NCBI GenBank assembly: GCA_040753835.1
Contig: JBFMDM010000005.1
Coordinates: 1-47,540, forward strand
DNA from: JACRIK01 sp040753835
Lineage (GTDB): Bacteria; Planctomycetota; MHYJ01; JACQXL01
Length of the DNA: 47,540 nucleotides
Reading direction: 5' to 3'
In this document: in pieces, positions 15,923 to 24,558 of the stretch
Layout of the letters: each line of letters opens with the position of its first letter
How positions within the stretch are numbered: position 1 is the first letter of the stretch
The notes under the pieces: generated by a model
What the model saw: only the letters and a program-made list of their open reading frames with translations
What the model was told of the DNA's origin: nothing
Database searches by the model: none
Translations under genes and position numbers: made by a program

Positions 15923-18900
15923 TTATTTCTTATGGAATAAGGGATAAATCGTCGGCAGGACTATCAGGGTAAGGAAAGTGGAGGTAACCAGCCCGCCGAT
16001 ACCGACAATGGCCAGAGGTCTCTGGATTTCCGCACCCGGACCGGTTGAAGAAACCAGCGGAATCAAGCCGACAATGGCTACGGCCGCGGTCATTAAAATC
16101 GGTCGCATCCGTAATAAAGCGCCTTTTACGATGGCATCTTCAAGTGATAGCCCCTTTTCCCTGTGATGATGCTGAATATACGAAATCAGCACAATTCCGT
16201 CAAGCATTGCCACGCCGAACAAGGCAATAAAACCGACCGAGGAAGGAACGCTCAGGTATTGACCGGTGAGAGCGAGGGCAAAGATGCCGCCCACCATCGC
16301 AAAGGGAACATTAAAGATTACCAATAAGGCATTACGGATAGAGCCAAACGACATAAATAACAGGAAGAAAATAATAAGGATAGCCAGAGGCACGATTATC
16401 ATCAGGGTTTTCTGTGCGCGCTGTTGGTTCTCAAACTGTCCGCCGTATTCAATGAAATAACCGGCCGGTAGCGTCTTTTCTATATCCTTAATCCGTTTCT
16501 GAATCTCACTAACAAATCCGCCGACATCACGTTCTCTGATATTGCACTCTACCACAACCCTTCTTAAATTATTCTCGTGGCTGATTTGGGCAGGGCCTTC
16601 CTCCTCTTTTATCTCAGCCAGATGTCCTAAAGGAACCTGATAACCTTCGGGTGCCGGGATAAGAATATTTTGCAGTGCCGCAATATCCTTGCGGTATTTA
16701 TAAGGGAAACGGACCAGTGCGGCAAATTTCATTCGGCCCTCCACGACCCAGGTGGCAATCTTACCACCCACCGCGGTTTCAATTGTCTCGTTGATATCGG
16801 ATACATTAATCTTATGCTGGGCAATTGAGCCGCGGTCAATGCTGATATTGACCTGTGAGAAACCGGAGATTTGTTCTAATTTCACATCGCGGGCACCCCG
16901 GGTTTGGGAGAGGATTTCCGAGACCTTAACGCCGGTTTCCCGTAAAGTATCCAGGTCGTCGCCGAAGATTTTTACGGCTAAGTCGCTCTTTACCCCTGAG
17001 ACCAGTTCATTGACCCGCAAGGCAATGGGCTGGCTGAAGGAAAGCCTGATGCCGGGAATATAGGCGAGTTCTTTGGAGATATCCTGAACCAAATCCTTCT
17101 TGGTAATACCCGGACGCCATTTGTCCTTGTCCTGAAGCATAATAAAGATATCGTTCTGCTCGGGCCCCATCGGGTCCTCGGAAATCTCTGCCCGGCCGGT
17201 CTTGGAGACAATGGTCTTAACTTCCGGGAACTTAAGTACCCGGCGTTCTATCTCTGCTGCCACGGTTTTTGAGCCATCCAACGAAGCAGAGGGGAGCCGG
17301 ACGACATTGACCGCAATAGAGCCCTCGTCTAATTGGGGCATAAATTCCGTACCGAGCCGGGACAGGGCAACTAAACTGACCAAAAATACAACCACGGTTG
17401 AGGAAACAACGATAAAGCGGTGTTTCATCGCCCATAAAAGTGCGGGCTGATAGATTTTTGTAATTACCCGCATCAGGAAACTCTGTGTTTCCTGCGTCTG
17501 TTTCAGGAAGTAGAAACACAGGACCGGTATAATAACCAGCCCGGTAAAGAGCGCGGCCAGTAATACCAGGGTATTGGTAATAGCCAACGGCTTAAACATC
17601 TTTCCCTCAATATCCTGCAGGGCAAAAAGCGGCGCAAAGACGATAATGATGATAAGCATCGCAAAGGTAATCGGGCCGATAACTTCCTTTAGTGCTTTCT
17701 TTATCTTATGGAACTTACTAATGGATTCACCTGTTTCTTCTGAAAGGTGACGGATAATATTTTCCGTGACAATAATACCGGCATCAGCGACCTTGCCCAG
17801 GGCGATGGCTAAACCTCCTAATGACATTAGGTTTGCGGACATCCCCAACCACTTCATCAGGATAAAGGCAATCAGGACGCTGATAGGCAGTGACAAGGCG
17901 ATAATCAGGCCGGCTCGCAGTTGCCATAAGAAAATAAAAAGAACAATAATAACCAGTATGCCGCCTTCCAGAAGCGCCGAGGTAACGGTCTTGACGCAGG
18001 ATTGAATCAGGGATGTCCGGTCATAGAATGGCTCAAGTTTAACGCCCTCTTTGGAGAGTGTCTCCTGAATCTGCGGTATCTTTGCCTTGACGCGGTCAAC
18101 CACTTCTTTGGAATTGGCGCCTTTTAGCATAATGACCATACCGGCCACGGTCTCGCCCTTGCCGTCCTTGGTCACTGCCCCCTGCCTGGTTTCGGGCCCG
18201 AGTTTGACCTCGGCCACATCCCTTAAGAAGACCGGCGTGCCTTCCTCGGCCGCCAGAACAATATTCTCTATATCCTGGATACCTGCGATAAGACCGATGC
18301 TTCTGACATATCCCTGCTCCCAGCCCTTGACGATATAATTGCCCGAGGCGTTAGCGTTATTTTGCTGGACCGCTTCATAGACGTCTCTTAAGGTAAGTCC
18401 GAATTTGGTGAGTTTCTCAGGCGCGACCTCTATGTGATACTGCTTGACAAAGCCGCCGAAACTGTTAATCTCGTTCACGCCCTGGAGAGAGCGTAACTGC
18501 GGGGCAATCAGCCAGTCCTGGATGGTCCTTAATTCCATCTGGCCTGCCTGCGCCGATGCCTGCCCGCCGAACCAGTCTTTGGGCAGGCGGGCTTCGGCAG
18601 GCAGGTCCTTGCGGTCGCTTGATAGTGTGTATTGATAAATCTCGCCGAGACCGGTGGATATGGGACCGAGTTCCGGCACAATCCCTTCGGGCAGGTTCTC
18701 CTTGACCAACTGCAATCGTTCATTGACTATCTGGCGGGCGAAGTAGATATTGACCGCGTCCTCAAAGATGACCACGACCTGGGAGAGTCCGGGCTTGGAA
18801 AGCGACCTGATATAGCGGACCGAGGGCAGACCGCCCATCTGCGACTCTATGGGATAAGTAATTTGGCGCTCTATATCCACCGCGGCCATACCAGGCGATT

Positions 18901-19054
18901 CGGTCAGGACCATCACCTGGATATTGGTTACATCCGGGAAGGCGTCAATATCCACCTTCTGCCAGGCATAGATACCGGTAATGATGAGAATAACGGCTAA
19001 AATAATGATGAAAACCCGTTGCTTCAGGATAAAATCAATAAAGTGGTCTAACAT
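15923..19054 (-). CDS. Heavy-metal efflux RND transporter (CusA/CzcA family)
   Basis: A 1043-aa inner-membrane proton antiporter of the HME-RND family that exports metal ions through an adaptor and an outer-membrane channel. It has twelve predicted membrane helices with two large periplasmic loops (after TM1 and TM7). Family motifs include DIERQITYPIE, GEIYQYTL, the TM4 segment GKVADAGIIVTENIIRHL, and GFIALFGVAMLDGIVLISYI near TM10/11. The TM4 motif differs from the textbook Zn/Co (DFGIIVDGAVVMVE) and Cu/Ag forms, so the substrate metal is not assigned. A palindromic insert at 18543-18605 encodes a Pro/Gly/Ala-rich stretch in a periplasmic loop. It follows the adaptor gene by 18 bases. Confidence 0.93.
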   Translation of the reverse strand: MLDHFIDFILKQRVFIIILAVILIITGIYAWQKVDIDAFPDVTNIQVMVLTESPGMAAVDIERQITYPIESQMGGLPSVRYIRSLSKPGLSQVVVIFEDAVNIYFARQIVNERLQLVKENLPEGIVPELGPISTGLGEIYQYTLSSDRKDLPAEARLPKDWFGGQASAQAGQMELRTIQDWLIAPQLRSLQGVNEINSFGGFVKQYHIEVAPEKLTKFGLTLRDVYEAVQQNNANASGNYIVKGWEQGYVRSIGLIAGIQDIENIVLAAEEGTPVFLRDVAEVKLGPETRQGAVTKDGKGETVAGMVIMLKGANSKEVVDRVKAKIPQIQETLSKEGVKLEPFYDRTSLIQSCVKTVTSALLEGGILVIIVLFIFLWQLRAGLIIALSLPISVLIAFILMKWLGMSANLMSLGGLAIALGKVADAGIIVTENIIRHLSEETGESISKFHKIKKALKEVIGPITFAMLIIIIVFAPLFALQDIEGKMFKPLAITNTLVLLAALFTGLVIIPVLCFYFLKQTQETQSFLMRVITKIYQPALLWAMKHRFIVVSSTVVVFLVSLVALSRLGTEFMPQLDEGSIAVNVVRLPSASLDGSKTVAAEIERRVLKFPEVKTIVSKTGRAEISEDPMGPEQNDIFIMLQDKDKWRPGITKKDLVQDISKELAYIPGIRLSFSQPIALRVNELVSGVKSDLAVKIFGDDLDTLRETGVKVSEILSQTRGARDVKLEQISGFSQVNISIDRGSIAQHKINVSDINETIETAVGGKIATWVVEGRMKFAALVRFPYKYRKDIAALQNILIPAPEGYQVPLGHLAEIKEEEGPAQISHENNLRRVVVECNIRERDVGGFVSEIQKRIKDIEKTLPAGYFIEYGGQFENQQRAQKTLMIIVPLAILIIFFLLFMSFGSIRNALLVIFNVPFAMVGGIFALALTGQYLSVPSSVGFIALFGVAMLDGIVLISYIQHHHREKGLSLEDAIVKGALLRMRPILMTAAVAIVGLIPLVSSTGPGAEIQRPLAIVGIGGLVTSTFLTLIVLPTIYPLFHKK
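18543..18605. repeat. In-frame palindromic element inside cusA/czcA
   Basis: Nested inverted repeat: CCTGCCTGCGCCGA at the left against TTCGGCAGGCAGG at the right, with GCCTGCCC/GGGCAGGC inside. Relatives of the CCTGCCTG word occur at 8830-8910, 25530-25572 and 29716-29745. Confidence 0.65.
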
Positions 19055-19072
19055 AAATTAATAGTCCTTTCA

Positions 19073-20425
19073 TTAGTCAGCGCAACCCGCGCCCATCTTT
19101 TCCTTCAAGATATCGGATTTCAACATAAAGGCGCCGTTGGAAACGACTGCATTATCTTCGCCGAGTCCTTCAGTAATCTCCACGGTCCCGGCAAAGAGCC
19201 GCCCGGTTTTAACCGCCTGCCTGAAAAACAGGTCCTCGCCGACCTGCCTGAACACGAAATACTTCCCGTCGTCCTTGAGTAAGGCATCCTGCGGAATCAA
19301 GAGAACCGGGTCATTAATTGGGACCGATAACTTGCAATGGGCAAACATACCTATCTTCAGGAACCCTCCCGGGTTATCCAGGCGAATCCGCGCCTTGACA
19401 ATGCGGGTATGCTCGTCCATCTGGTCAGAGATGTAGTCAATTGCTCCAGAAAAGGTCTTATCCGGATAAGCCGCGATAGACACCTCAACCTTTATCCCGC
19501 TATTAGTCCCGCCGAAGCGGGATTCGGGCGACCCGTCATCTTTAAGGGAATCCTGCACCAGACCTAAATCCTTTTCATATAGATTTGCCCAGACCTGAAC
19601 CGCGGACAGGTCGGCAACGGTCACTAAGTAGGCATTTGACTCTACGAATTCACCGCGGGTAATCTGCCTTTCAATGACCGTCCCGCCGAGGGGCGTTCGG
19701 ACCGGCAGGAAACAGGGTTCTTGGGGCTCAGTATGATTTGGCAGGTCTTTGATTTCATCAGAAGTTAGTCCTAAGAGAGCAAGTTTCCTGAGAATGGTAT
19801 CCTGTTCAACCTTAAGTCGGCTTACTTCTGACTGGGCTTCCAGATAGTCCTTTTCCGTGGTTAACTTCTGTGTATAAAGACGTTCTTCACGTTCATAGTT
19901 CTTCCGGGCGATGGAGAGCAAACCGGCCAGGCGGAAGAATTCCAGATGTAGTTCCCGATACTCGTTGCTGTCAATCTCAAAGATGACCTGGCCGGATGAA
20001 ACGGCTTGCCCTAAGTCGGTCTTGAGCGCGGTAACCACGCCGGCGGTCCTGGAGCGGATATGGATAATCTTATTCGGGTCGGGCTGAATCTCGCCGACCA
20101 CCTCAACGGCGATAAAAGGACGCTCCTTTTTTACCGAGGTTATCTCAATTAGTCCCGTTTGATGGCTTGCGTCCTTGATGAGCGAGCGGTCTATCTTGAC
20201 CACACCCACCTCATACCTGCATTCCGCGCATTCTATAATGGGCTTATTATGCTCGCAGGATTGTTTAGCAACATCCTCCCATTGTTGTGGTTTGAGTGCT
20301 TCCTCTTTGCTCTCTTTTTCTGGAGCGGTTTCAGGCGACTTGCCTTTGGTGTTGATAAAGATTGTCTCGTATAAGACCAGTACCACCAGAACAACGCCAC
20401 CGATTATTAGGACTTTTTTAAGCAT
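19073..20425 (-). CDS. Efflux RND periplasmic adaptor (CusB/CzcB family)
   Basis: A 450-aa membrane-fusion protein linking the RND pump to the outer-membrane channel. It has an N-terminal membrane anchor (VLIIGGVVLVVLVLYETIF), then a Cys/His-rich metal-binding segment (CEHNKPIIECAEC), a lipoyl/barrel-sandwich hybrid (IRSRTAGVVTALKTDLGQ), an alpha-helical hairpin (NYEREERLYTQKLTTEKDYL), a beta-barrel and a membrane-proximal domain. It ends with KMGAGCAD, a C-terminal tail seen in CzcB-like adaptors. An in-frame TCCCGC/GCGGGA palindrome (19507-19522) encodes part of SPESRFGGTNSG. TACCTCCTCT before the start, reverse-complemented, gives AGAGGAGGTA, a strong Shine-Dalgarno. Confidence 0.9.
   Translation of the reverse strand: MLKKVLIIGGVVLVVLVLYETIFINTKGKSPETAPEKESKEEALKPQQWEDVAKQSCEHNKPIIECAECRYEVGVVKIDRSLIKDASHQTGLIEITSVKKERPFIAVEVVGEIQPDPNKIIHIRSRTAGVVTALKTDLGQAVSSGQVIFEIDSNEYRELHLEFFRLAGLLSIARKNYEREERLYTQKLTTEKDYLEAQSEVSRLKVEQDTILRKLALLGLTSDEIKDLPNHTEPQEPCFLPVRTPLGGTVIERQITRGEFVESNAYLVTVADLSAVQVWANLYEKDLGLVQDSLKDDGSPESRFGGTNSGIKVEVSIAAYPDKTFSGAIDYISDQMDEHTRIVKARIRLDNPGGFLKIGMFAHCKLSVPINDPVLLIPQDALLKDDGKYFVFRQVGEDLFFRQAVKTGRLFAGTVEITEGLGEDNAVVSNGAFMLKSDILKEKMGAGCAD
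19507..19522. repeat. In-frame palindrome inside the adaptor gene
   Basis: TCCCGC-CGAA-GCGGGA, same stem as the elements in pheS and uvrA. Confidence 0.6.
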
Positions 20426-20438
20426 ACTGATACCTCCT

Positions 20439-21773
20439 CTACTTTAATTCCTCAATTGGCTTACCGGTTAATTGCTCTATTTCTATAACGAGATTATTCA
20501 GTTCGGCCAATAGTTTGAGATAATTTTCGCGGGTTTCTGCCAGTGTCCGCTGGGCATCAAGCAGTTCTATGTAGGTGAATTTACCCTGCCGATAGCCCTC
20601 TGATATAAGTGATAGCGACCGCTCGGCCTGCGGCACGACCTTTTCCTTGTATGTCCTGACATAATTAGCGGTATTCCCAAGCGCCAAGAGGGTCTGTCTG
20701 GTTTCCAGACACACCTGATTGAGCGCGGCCTCGTGGTCTTTTTGCGCCTTAATAATAAGGGCTTCGGCCTCCCTGATTCTACCCTGATTCCGGTCAAAAA
20801 GCGGGAAGGGAATATTTACACCCCATTCAATTATATTGGTCTCTTCCGTTCCCCTAATTTTTCCCGTGCCAACGCCGATATCAATATCCGGGTATCTTTC
20901 GGCTTGGGCTAATTCCAACTGCGCCTGGGCTAACTCTTTCGCCTTGACTGCGGATAAGAGTTCGGGATATGAAGCAAGAACCATCTCTTCAATTTGCTTA
21001 TCTTGTAAATCCGGGATGATTTCCCGGAGCGCGCCGTCATAATTTTTGATATTAATATCAACATTCCCCAATAATGTATTTAATCGTTTCTGGGCTTGAG
21101 TAAATTCGGTCTGGGCATTTCTCAAGGATACCTCTGCCTGAGATAACTCTATCTGAGCCTTTATCTGTTCGGTTTCCGGTGCCGCGCCGGCCTCAAGCCG
21201 CGCCTTGGCCGAATCAAATAATTTACGGGCAATCTCCAGATTGTCAGCCGCAATGTTCACTAATTCCTGGGCCGCCAGAATATCTACAAACGCCTTTTTG
21301 GTCCGGGCGATGATTTGCCTCAAGTTTAGTTCATAGGTACTCAATGTAATTTGCTTTTCCTTCTCTGCCACAACGGTTCGGGCGTTAATCTTACCGCCCA
21401 GCGGAATCGGTTGCGATAAGCCGAAGACGGATTTATACTCATTGCCGAATCCCCAGGATTTTGACCGGCCATCCTCGGTTTCCGCAAAGATGGAGGGATT
21501 AGGCAGGAGTTTCGCCTGGATTATCCGGGCCGAGGCCGCATCTATCTCCTTCTCAGCCGACTTCAACTCCGGATTGTATTGCACGGCCAGATTAACCGCT
21601 TCAGTCAATGTTAATGAGTCCTTGACAACATCCGGCTGGGTTGTTACCGGACGAGACGTAGCCGATTGTGATAACTCCATCTTAATCATTTCATCTTTAT
21701 CAGACGGCGAGGCACAACCGCACGGAATAACCGCAAATATAGAAGCAATAATACAGAAAATCCAATGTCTCAT
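20439..21773 (-). CDS. Outer-membrane efflux protein (TolC/CzcC family)
   Basis: 444 aa with two OEP repeats: LTLTEAVNLAVQYNPELKSA starts the first, and the coiled-coil helices alternate with LEAGAAPETEQIKAQIEL and LISEGYRQGKFTYIELLDAQ, which are hallmark segments. A hydrophobic signal (HWIFCIIASIFAVIP) is followed by CGCAS, suggesting a lipidated N-terminus, though the lipobox is atypical. The start at 21773 is preferred over the ATG at 21788, because GGAGG (21782-21786) lies 8 bases before it and overlaps the upstream ATG. It is the second gene of the efflux operon; the adaptor starts 13 bases downstream. Confidence 0.9.
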   Translation of the reverse strand: MRHWIFCIIASIFAVIPCGCASPSDKDEMIKMELSQSATSRPVTTQPDVVKDSLTLTEAVNLAVQYNPELKSAEKEIDAASARIIQAKLLPNPSIFAETEDGRSKSWGFGNEYKSVFGLSQPIPLGGKINARTVVAEKEKQITLSTYELNLRQIIARTKKAFVDILAAQELVNIAADNLEIARKLFDSAKARLEAGAAPETEQIKAQIELSQAEVSLRNAQTEFTQAQKRLNTLLGNVDINIKNYDGALREIIPDLQDKQIEEMVLASYPELLSAVKAKELAQAQLELAQAERYPDIDIGVGTGKIRGTEETNIIEWGVNIPFPLFDRNQGRIREAEALIIKAQKDHEAALNQVCLETRQTLLALGNTANYVRTYKEKVVPQAERSLSLISEGYRQGKFTYIELLDAQRTLAETRENYLKLLAELNNLVIEIEQLTGKPIEELK

Positions 21774-21848
21774 TATGAATACCTCCATAATTAAATAAAA
21801 TAAGGTTATGTATCCGACATCTTAGATAAGAGAGCCATTACCGGTGTT

Positions 21849-22121
21849 TTATAAGGAAAGCCGGGGTGGATGGAAAATGAACTTTATCAGGTTTTGGTAA
21901 CTCAAATTATCCTGTGATATATCTGTTTGCTGATTTATCCGCGGCAAAACCAGGGCATCCTGGCTGGGCATAATTGCCGGGTGGCAGGATATACAACAAG
22001 CCGCATAGCAAGAACAATCATAACCATCGTCATCATTTGATGCAAAAGATACACCGGAAAATATCACGAGCATCCATAACACCAGGCACCCGATGCTGAC
22101 AAGTCTTTTAGTCCATAACAT
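21849..22121 (-). CDS. Small Cys-rich secreted protein heading the efflux operon
   Basis: 90 aa with a clear signal peptide (KRLVSIGCLVLWMLVIFSGVSFAS) and a mature part carrying CSCYAACCISCH, six Cys and one His in twelve residues. Such a cluster suits metal binding in the periplasm. It ends FIFHPPRLSL. It precedes the TolC-like gene on the same strand by 75 bases, so it is the first gene of the operon. I do not recognise a named family; a periplasmic metal chaperone or sensor is an inference from composition and position. Confidence 0.7.
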   Translation of the reverse strand: MLWTKRLVSIGCLVLWMLVIFSGVSFASNDDDGYDCSCYAACCISCHPAIMPSQDALVLPRINQQTDISQDNLSYQNLIKFIFHPPRLSL

Positions 22122-22129
22122 ACTTGTAA

Positions 22130-22156
22130 TTTATAAAATCCAGATTGTGCTGTCAA
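22130..22156 (-). promoter_or_regulatory. Candidate promoter of the efflux operon
   Basis: On the minus strand TTGACA (22156-22151) and TATAAA (22135-22130) are 15 bases apart; TAAATT at a 17-base spacing is an alternative. Either places the transcript start within a few bases of the ATG at 22121, suggesting a leaderless or nearly leaderless mRNA. The short spacing is not the long 19-20 base form used by MerR activators. Confidence 0.4.
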
Positions 22157-22285
22157 GAATTTTCCATAAAATCTCAGATTCCCTGTCCATATTTCACGCC
22201 TTGAGGACTTAATTAAGTGGAGGGAGTAAGGGGAGTTATGAGTTCTGAATTATGAATGATGAATTAAGGAAGGATGGATATAACT

Positions 22286-22660
22286 ATGAGAAACAGAGAA
22301 AAATCAACGATAAGGGAACGGTGCCGGGAGCATATGCCGTGCGGGACCGGGTGTCCGGGCTATGTGCCTCAGGTCAAGCAAGGGGCGTTGACCACCCAGA
22401 GACAGTTGGAGGCATTTACCTGCTCTCTGATGCACCTGTGCCGGAAGTGCTACAGGCAAAAGTTCCCCATCCGCAAGATGTGGAATCTGCCTGAGAACCG
22501 GCACGGCTCTGAGAAGGTCCTCACGCCTGCCGAGCGCAAGCATATCCAACGGAGCCAGTTTGAGTATATGGAGATATACCTGTGGGAACCGGAGTTCTAT
22601 TACGAATGGCTGGATGCGTTATACGATGATAACCACAGATTACACGGATTACGCAGATAA
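22286..22660 (+). CDS. Unknown small Cys-rich protein
   Basis: About 124 aa, not recognised. It has a basic N-terminus, then CREHMPCGTGCPGY, a lone C and CRKCYRQKF, an arrangement that could bind one or two zinc ions, followed by an acidic aromatic tail (YMEIYLWEPEFYYEWLDALY). The last residues (NHRLHGLRR and the stop) are encoded by a repeat A copy, so the natural 3' end was probably replaced. An upstream in-frame ATG at 22274 has a Shine-Dalgarno too close to it. The protease gene follows after 11 bases, so they may be co-transcribed. A shadow ORF at 22252 in another frame is less likely. Confidence 0.55.
   Translation: MRNREKSTIRERCREHMPCGTGCPGYVPQVKQGALTTQRQLEAFTCSLMHLCRKCYRQKFPIRKMWNLPENRHGSEKVLTPAERKHIQRSQFEYMEIYLWEPEFYYEWLDALYDDNHRLHGLRR
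22633..22660. repeat. Interspersed repeat A copy encoding a C-terminus
   Basis: CCACAGATTACACGGATTAC and following bases, ending at the TAA of the gene at 22286. The next gene's AGGTGA Shine-Dalgarno follows immediately. Confidence 0.65.
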
Positions 22661-22671
22661 CGAGGTGAAAT

Positions 22672-23433
22672 ATGAAGATTACATTATTATTGGTCTTGGG
22701 GATTGTGGTCGGATTAGGATGCTTGATACCTGATGCCGGATACAGGGAAGACATAGAAATACTTATCGTCAAAGAGCCGGTAAAGAGGCATCCATATCAA
22801 GAGGAATATGAGCAGATGTTATATCCTGTTGTTAGAATCACCTCAAGTAGTGGCACAGGGAGCGGAGTGATTCTTGATGTTACAAAGGTTACAACGGTTA
22901 CAAGAGTTACAGGATGTTGCACTCCGTCCCCAGAAAGCGTTCGGGGTACTTGTGGTCACGCTTCGCTTAGTTTCATACTAACTGCCTGCCATGTAGTAGA
23001 TAACGAGAATACCGTTAATATAGAACTATACAACGCCACAATTATCACCGGCACAGTCGTCATAACCGATACCATAAAAGACCTGGCACTGATTAGACCT
23101 TCCGGGCAGGTATCATATTCTGCCCAACTGGCCCCAAGGAAATATACCCCATACCTGTTTACGCCCGTCTGGGCAATGGGTTGCTCCTTGGGGCTCACGC
23201 CCAGGCCTTCACAGGGAATCATATCCGCTATTAAGACAGACCATTGGGAAATAACCGCGCCAATTCTACCGGGTAACTCCGGCGGGCCAATATACGATGC
23301 CAGGACTTACCAAGTCATCGGTATTGCAGTCTGGGTCAAGGTCTATGACGGGCAACTCATTACGACAATGGCAGGAATAGTTCCAATCAACCAAATCTAT
23401 GAATTCCTGAAACCACAGATGCACACAGATTAA
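22672..23433 (+). CDS. Trypsin-like serine protease, exported
   Basis: 253 aa with an N-terminal hydrophobic segment (LLLVLGIVVGLGCLIP) that is either a signal peptide or a weak lipobox. It has the chymotrypsin/HtrA-type catalytic triad: H107 in TACHVVD, D137 in KDLALI, S203 in PGNSGGP. No PDZ domain follows, so it is a minimal protease rather than DegP. A repeat C copy (22879-22910, encoding VTKVTTVTRVTG) and adjoining Cys-containing residues sit between the first beta strands, just before the catalytic His. The end (PQMHTD) is encoded by a repeat A copy. The start at 22672 has GAGGTGA upstream. Confidence 0.85.
   Translation: MKITLLLVLGIVVGLGCLIPDAGYREDIEILIVKEPVKRHPYQEEYEQMLYPVVRITSSSGTGSGVILDVTKVTTVTRVTGCCTPSPESVRGTCGHASLSFILTACHVVDNENTVNIELYNATIITGTVVITDTIKDLALIRPSGQVSYSAQLAPRKYTPYLFTPVWAMGCSLGLTPRPSQGIISAIKTDHWEITAPILPGNSGGPIYDARTYQVIGIAVWVKVYDGQLITTMAGIVPINQIYEFLKPQMHTD
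22879..22910 (+). repeat. Repeat C copy in frame inside the protease gene
   Basis: Reiterated GTTACAA words. In reverse complement it matches the intergenic copy at about 7963-7984 at all but one or two positions. Confidence 0.65.
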
Positions 23434-23441
23434 CACAGATT
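23413..23441. repeat. Repeat A copy at the protease 3' end
   Basis: CCACAGATGCACACAGATTA and following bases; supplies the last codons and the stop of the protease gene. Confidence 0.65.
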
Positions 23442-23451
23442 AAATAACCGT

Positions 23452-23595
23452 CAGTCAGTCGTAGTAGTTTGGCGGACTAACCCCCAATAATCGCGATATT
23501 GGGAAACGACAAACCGGTTGACTGGCATAACTAAAATGCCAGCCCGCCTTCGCCCTTTGGGCTTCGGCGGGTCTAACTCGCTGCAACGAGTAAAC
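23452..23595. other. Structured leader with several hairpins upstream of the gene at 23628
   Basis: Outer arms CAGTCA (23452-23457) and TGACTG (23519-23524) enclose a perfect 7-bp hairpin, CCCAATA (23483-23489) with TATTGGG (23497-23503). A second palindrome, CCCGCC...GCCC-TTT-GGGC...GGCGGG, lies at about 23543-23571. Part of this is clearly repeat-derived. Whether the first structure is a regulatory RNA is unknown. Confidence 0.4.
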
Positions 23596-23627
23596 TCTAA
23601 CAGCGAGTAAGAAAGGGGGTGATTAAG

Positions 23628-24422
23628 ATGGCAGACGAAGTAGTTCTTGACCTCAAGATAACTATCCCAACGTCTCTGGAAGTGGCCGGCGATATGCCTG
23701 ACCGGTGGTTAGAGGGAGTCCTCAACAACGCCCAACGGCTCTATGACCGTTGGCAGGAGGTAATGTCCGATGAGGGCACATTCCAATCCATAGTGGCTGA
23801 AGTGGCCACGCAGAAATGGAGGAAGATGATTGACCCCTCGTTCGTGTCCGACTCAGGCAAAAGCGGCGCCGATGTCATCAGGTTCCAGTACAAAAACCTG
23901 GCCGATGTCTTCGCGAAACTCCGTGAGAGATACGAAGAGGCATTTGCCACAAAAGACGGCGTGTTCGGCAAGTTCTTCAAGGACCGGGTTATTAAGGCAA
24001 AGGACAGGTGGGCGATTGCCGTTTCCAACGGCACCCTGCGCTTTACCGGCGATAAGATTCGCGGTAGAGTCGTGTCCCAACTGCCTTACTGGATGACCGG
24101 AGACCCCAAGGCCAGCAAGTTCACGCAGCACGTGGAGGTTATTGGCGGAGGTCCCTACGACTTCACCAAGGCGGGATTGCGGAACCAGTTCCGTTCTGCG
24201 ATAACCAACCTGCTCGTATCGGCCGGGATGTATATCCTTAAAGCCGATATGGACGCGGGCGCTATTGCGGCCCAGAATACCCGACTGGTTGATACGGCTA
24301 ATTCCTTCAGGAAAGCCGGGGTAAAATCCTTCGTAGTGGGTGGCGGAGCAACCGATTCCCTGTTGGAGTATGAGTACTCTGACCCGGAAATCAAACTCCA
24401 TGCACGGATAGTGCTGGTGTAG
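23628..24422 (+). CDS. Unknown structural-like protein, paralogue of the gene at 46713
   Basis: 264 aa, no recognised domain. It aligns over its whole length with the protein at 46713: both have V(A/S)GDMPD(R/K)W near residue 20, FAT(K/V)DGV in the middle, and R(L/F)TGDKIRGR about residue 140, with matching spacing. The helical, charged composition without signal, membrane or catalytic motif resembles a virion or assembly subunit more than an enzyme; that is inference. The start at 23628 has GGGGGTG 7-8 bases upstream; a GTG at 23619 is inside that Shine-Dalgarno. A tail-fibre-like repeat protein follows. Confidence 0.75.
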   Translation: MADEVVLDLKITIPTSLEVAGDMPDRWLEGVLNNAQRLYDRWQEVMSDEGTFQSIVAEVATQKWRKMIDPSFVSDSGKSGADVIRFQYKNLADVFAKLRERYEEAFATKDGVFGKFFKDRVIKAKDRWAIAVSNGTLRFTGDKIRGRVVSQLPYWMTGDPKASKFTQHVEVIGGGPYDFTKAGLRNQFRSAITNLLVSAGMYILKADMDAGAIAAQNTRLVDTANSFRKAGVKSFVVGGGATDSLLEYEYSDPEIKLHARIVLV

Positions 24423-24494
24423 TGCGCCAGCAAGGGAGAAGGGCGTGGTGTACAACGCGCCCCCGACTCCCTTAACTAACAAAAACCAATATTA

Positions 24495-24540
24495 GCCGCG
24501 AAGGCACAAAGAATTCTTAGTGGCTTGGTGTCTTAGTGGC
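24495..24540. repeat. Interspersed repeat B copy
   Basis: Starts GCCGCGAAGGCACAAAG and ends TGTCTTAGTGGC; 18 bases before the start codon of the decapeptide-repeat gene. Confidence 0.65.
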
Positions 24541-24558
24541 AAAGGAATTAGGTGTTTT

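Noticed and set aside
22252..22494. 80-aa + strand ORF overlapping the 22286 gene
   Set aside because: Different frame, no Cys pattern or other feature; the 22286 frame is longer and has a better ribosome-binding site.
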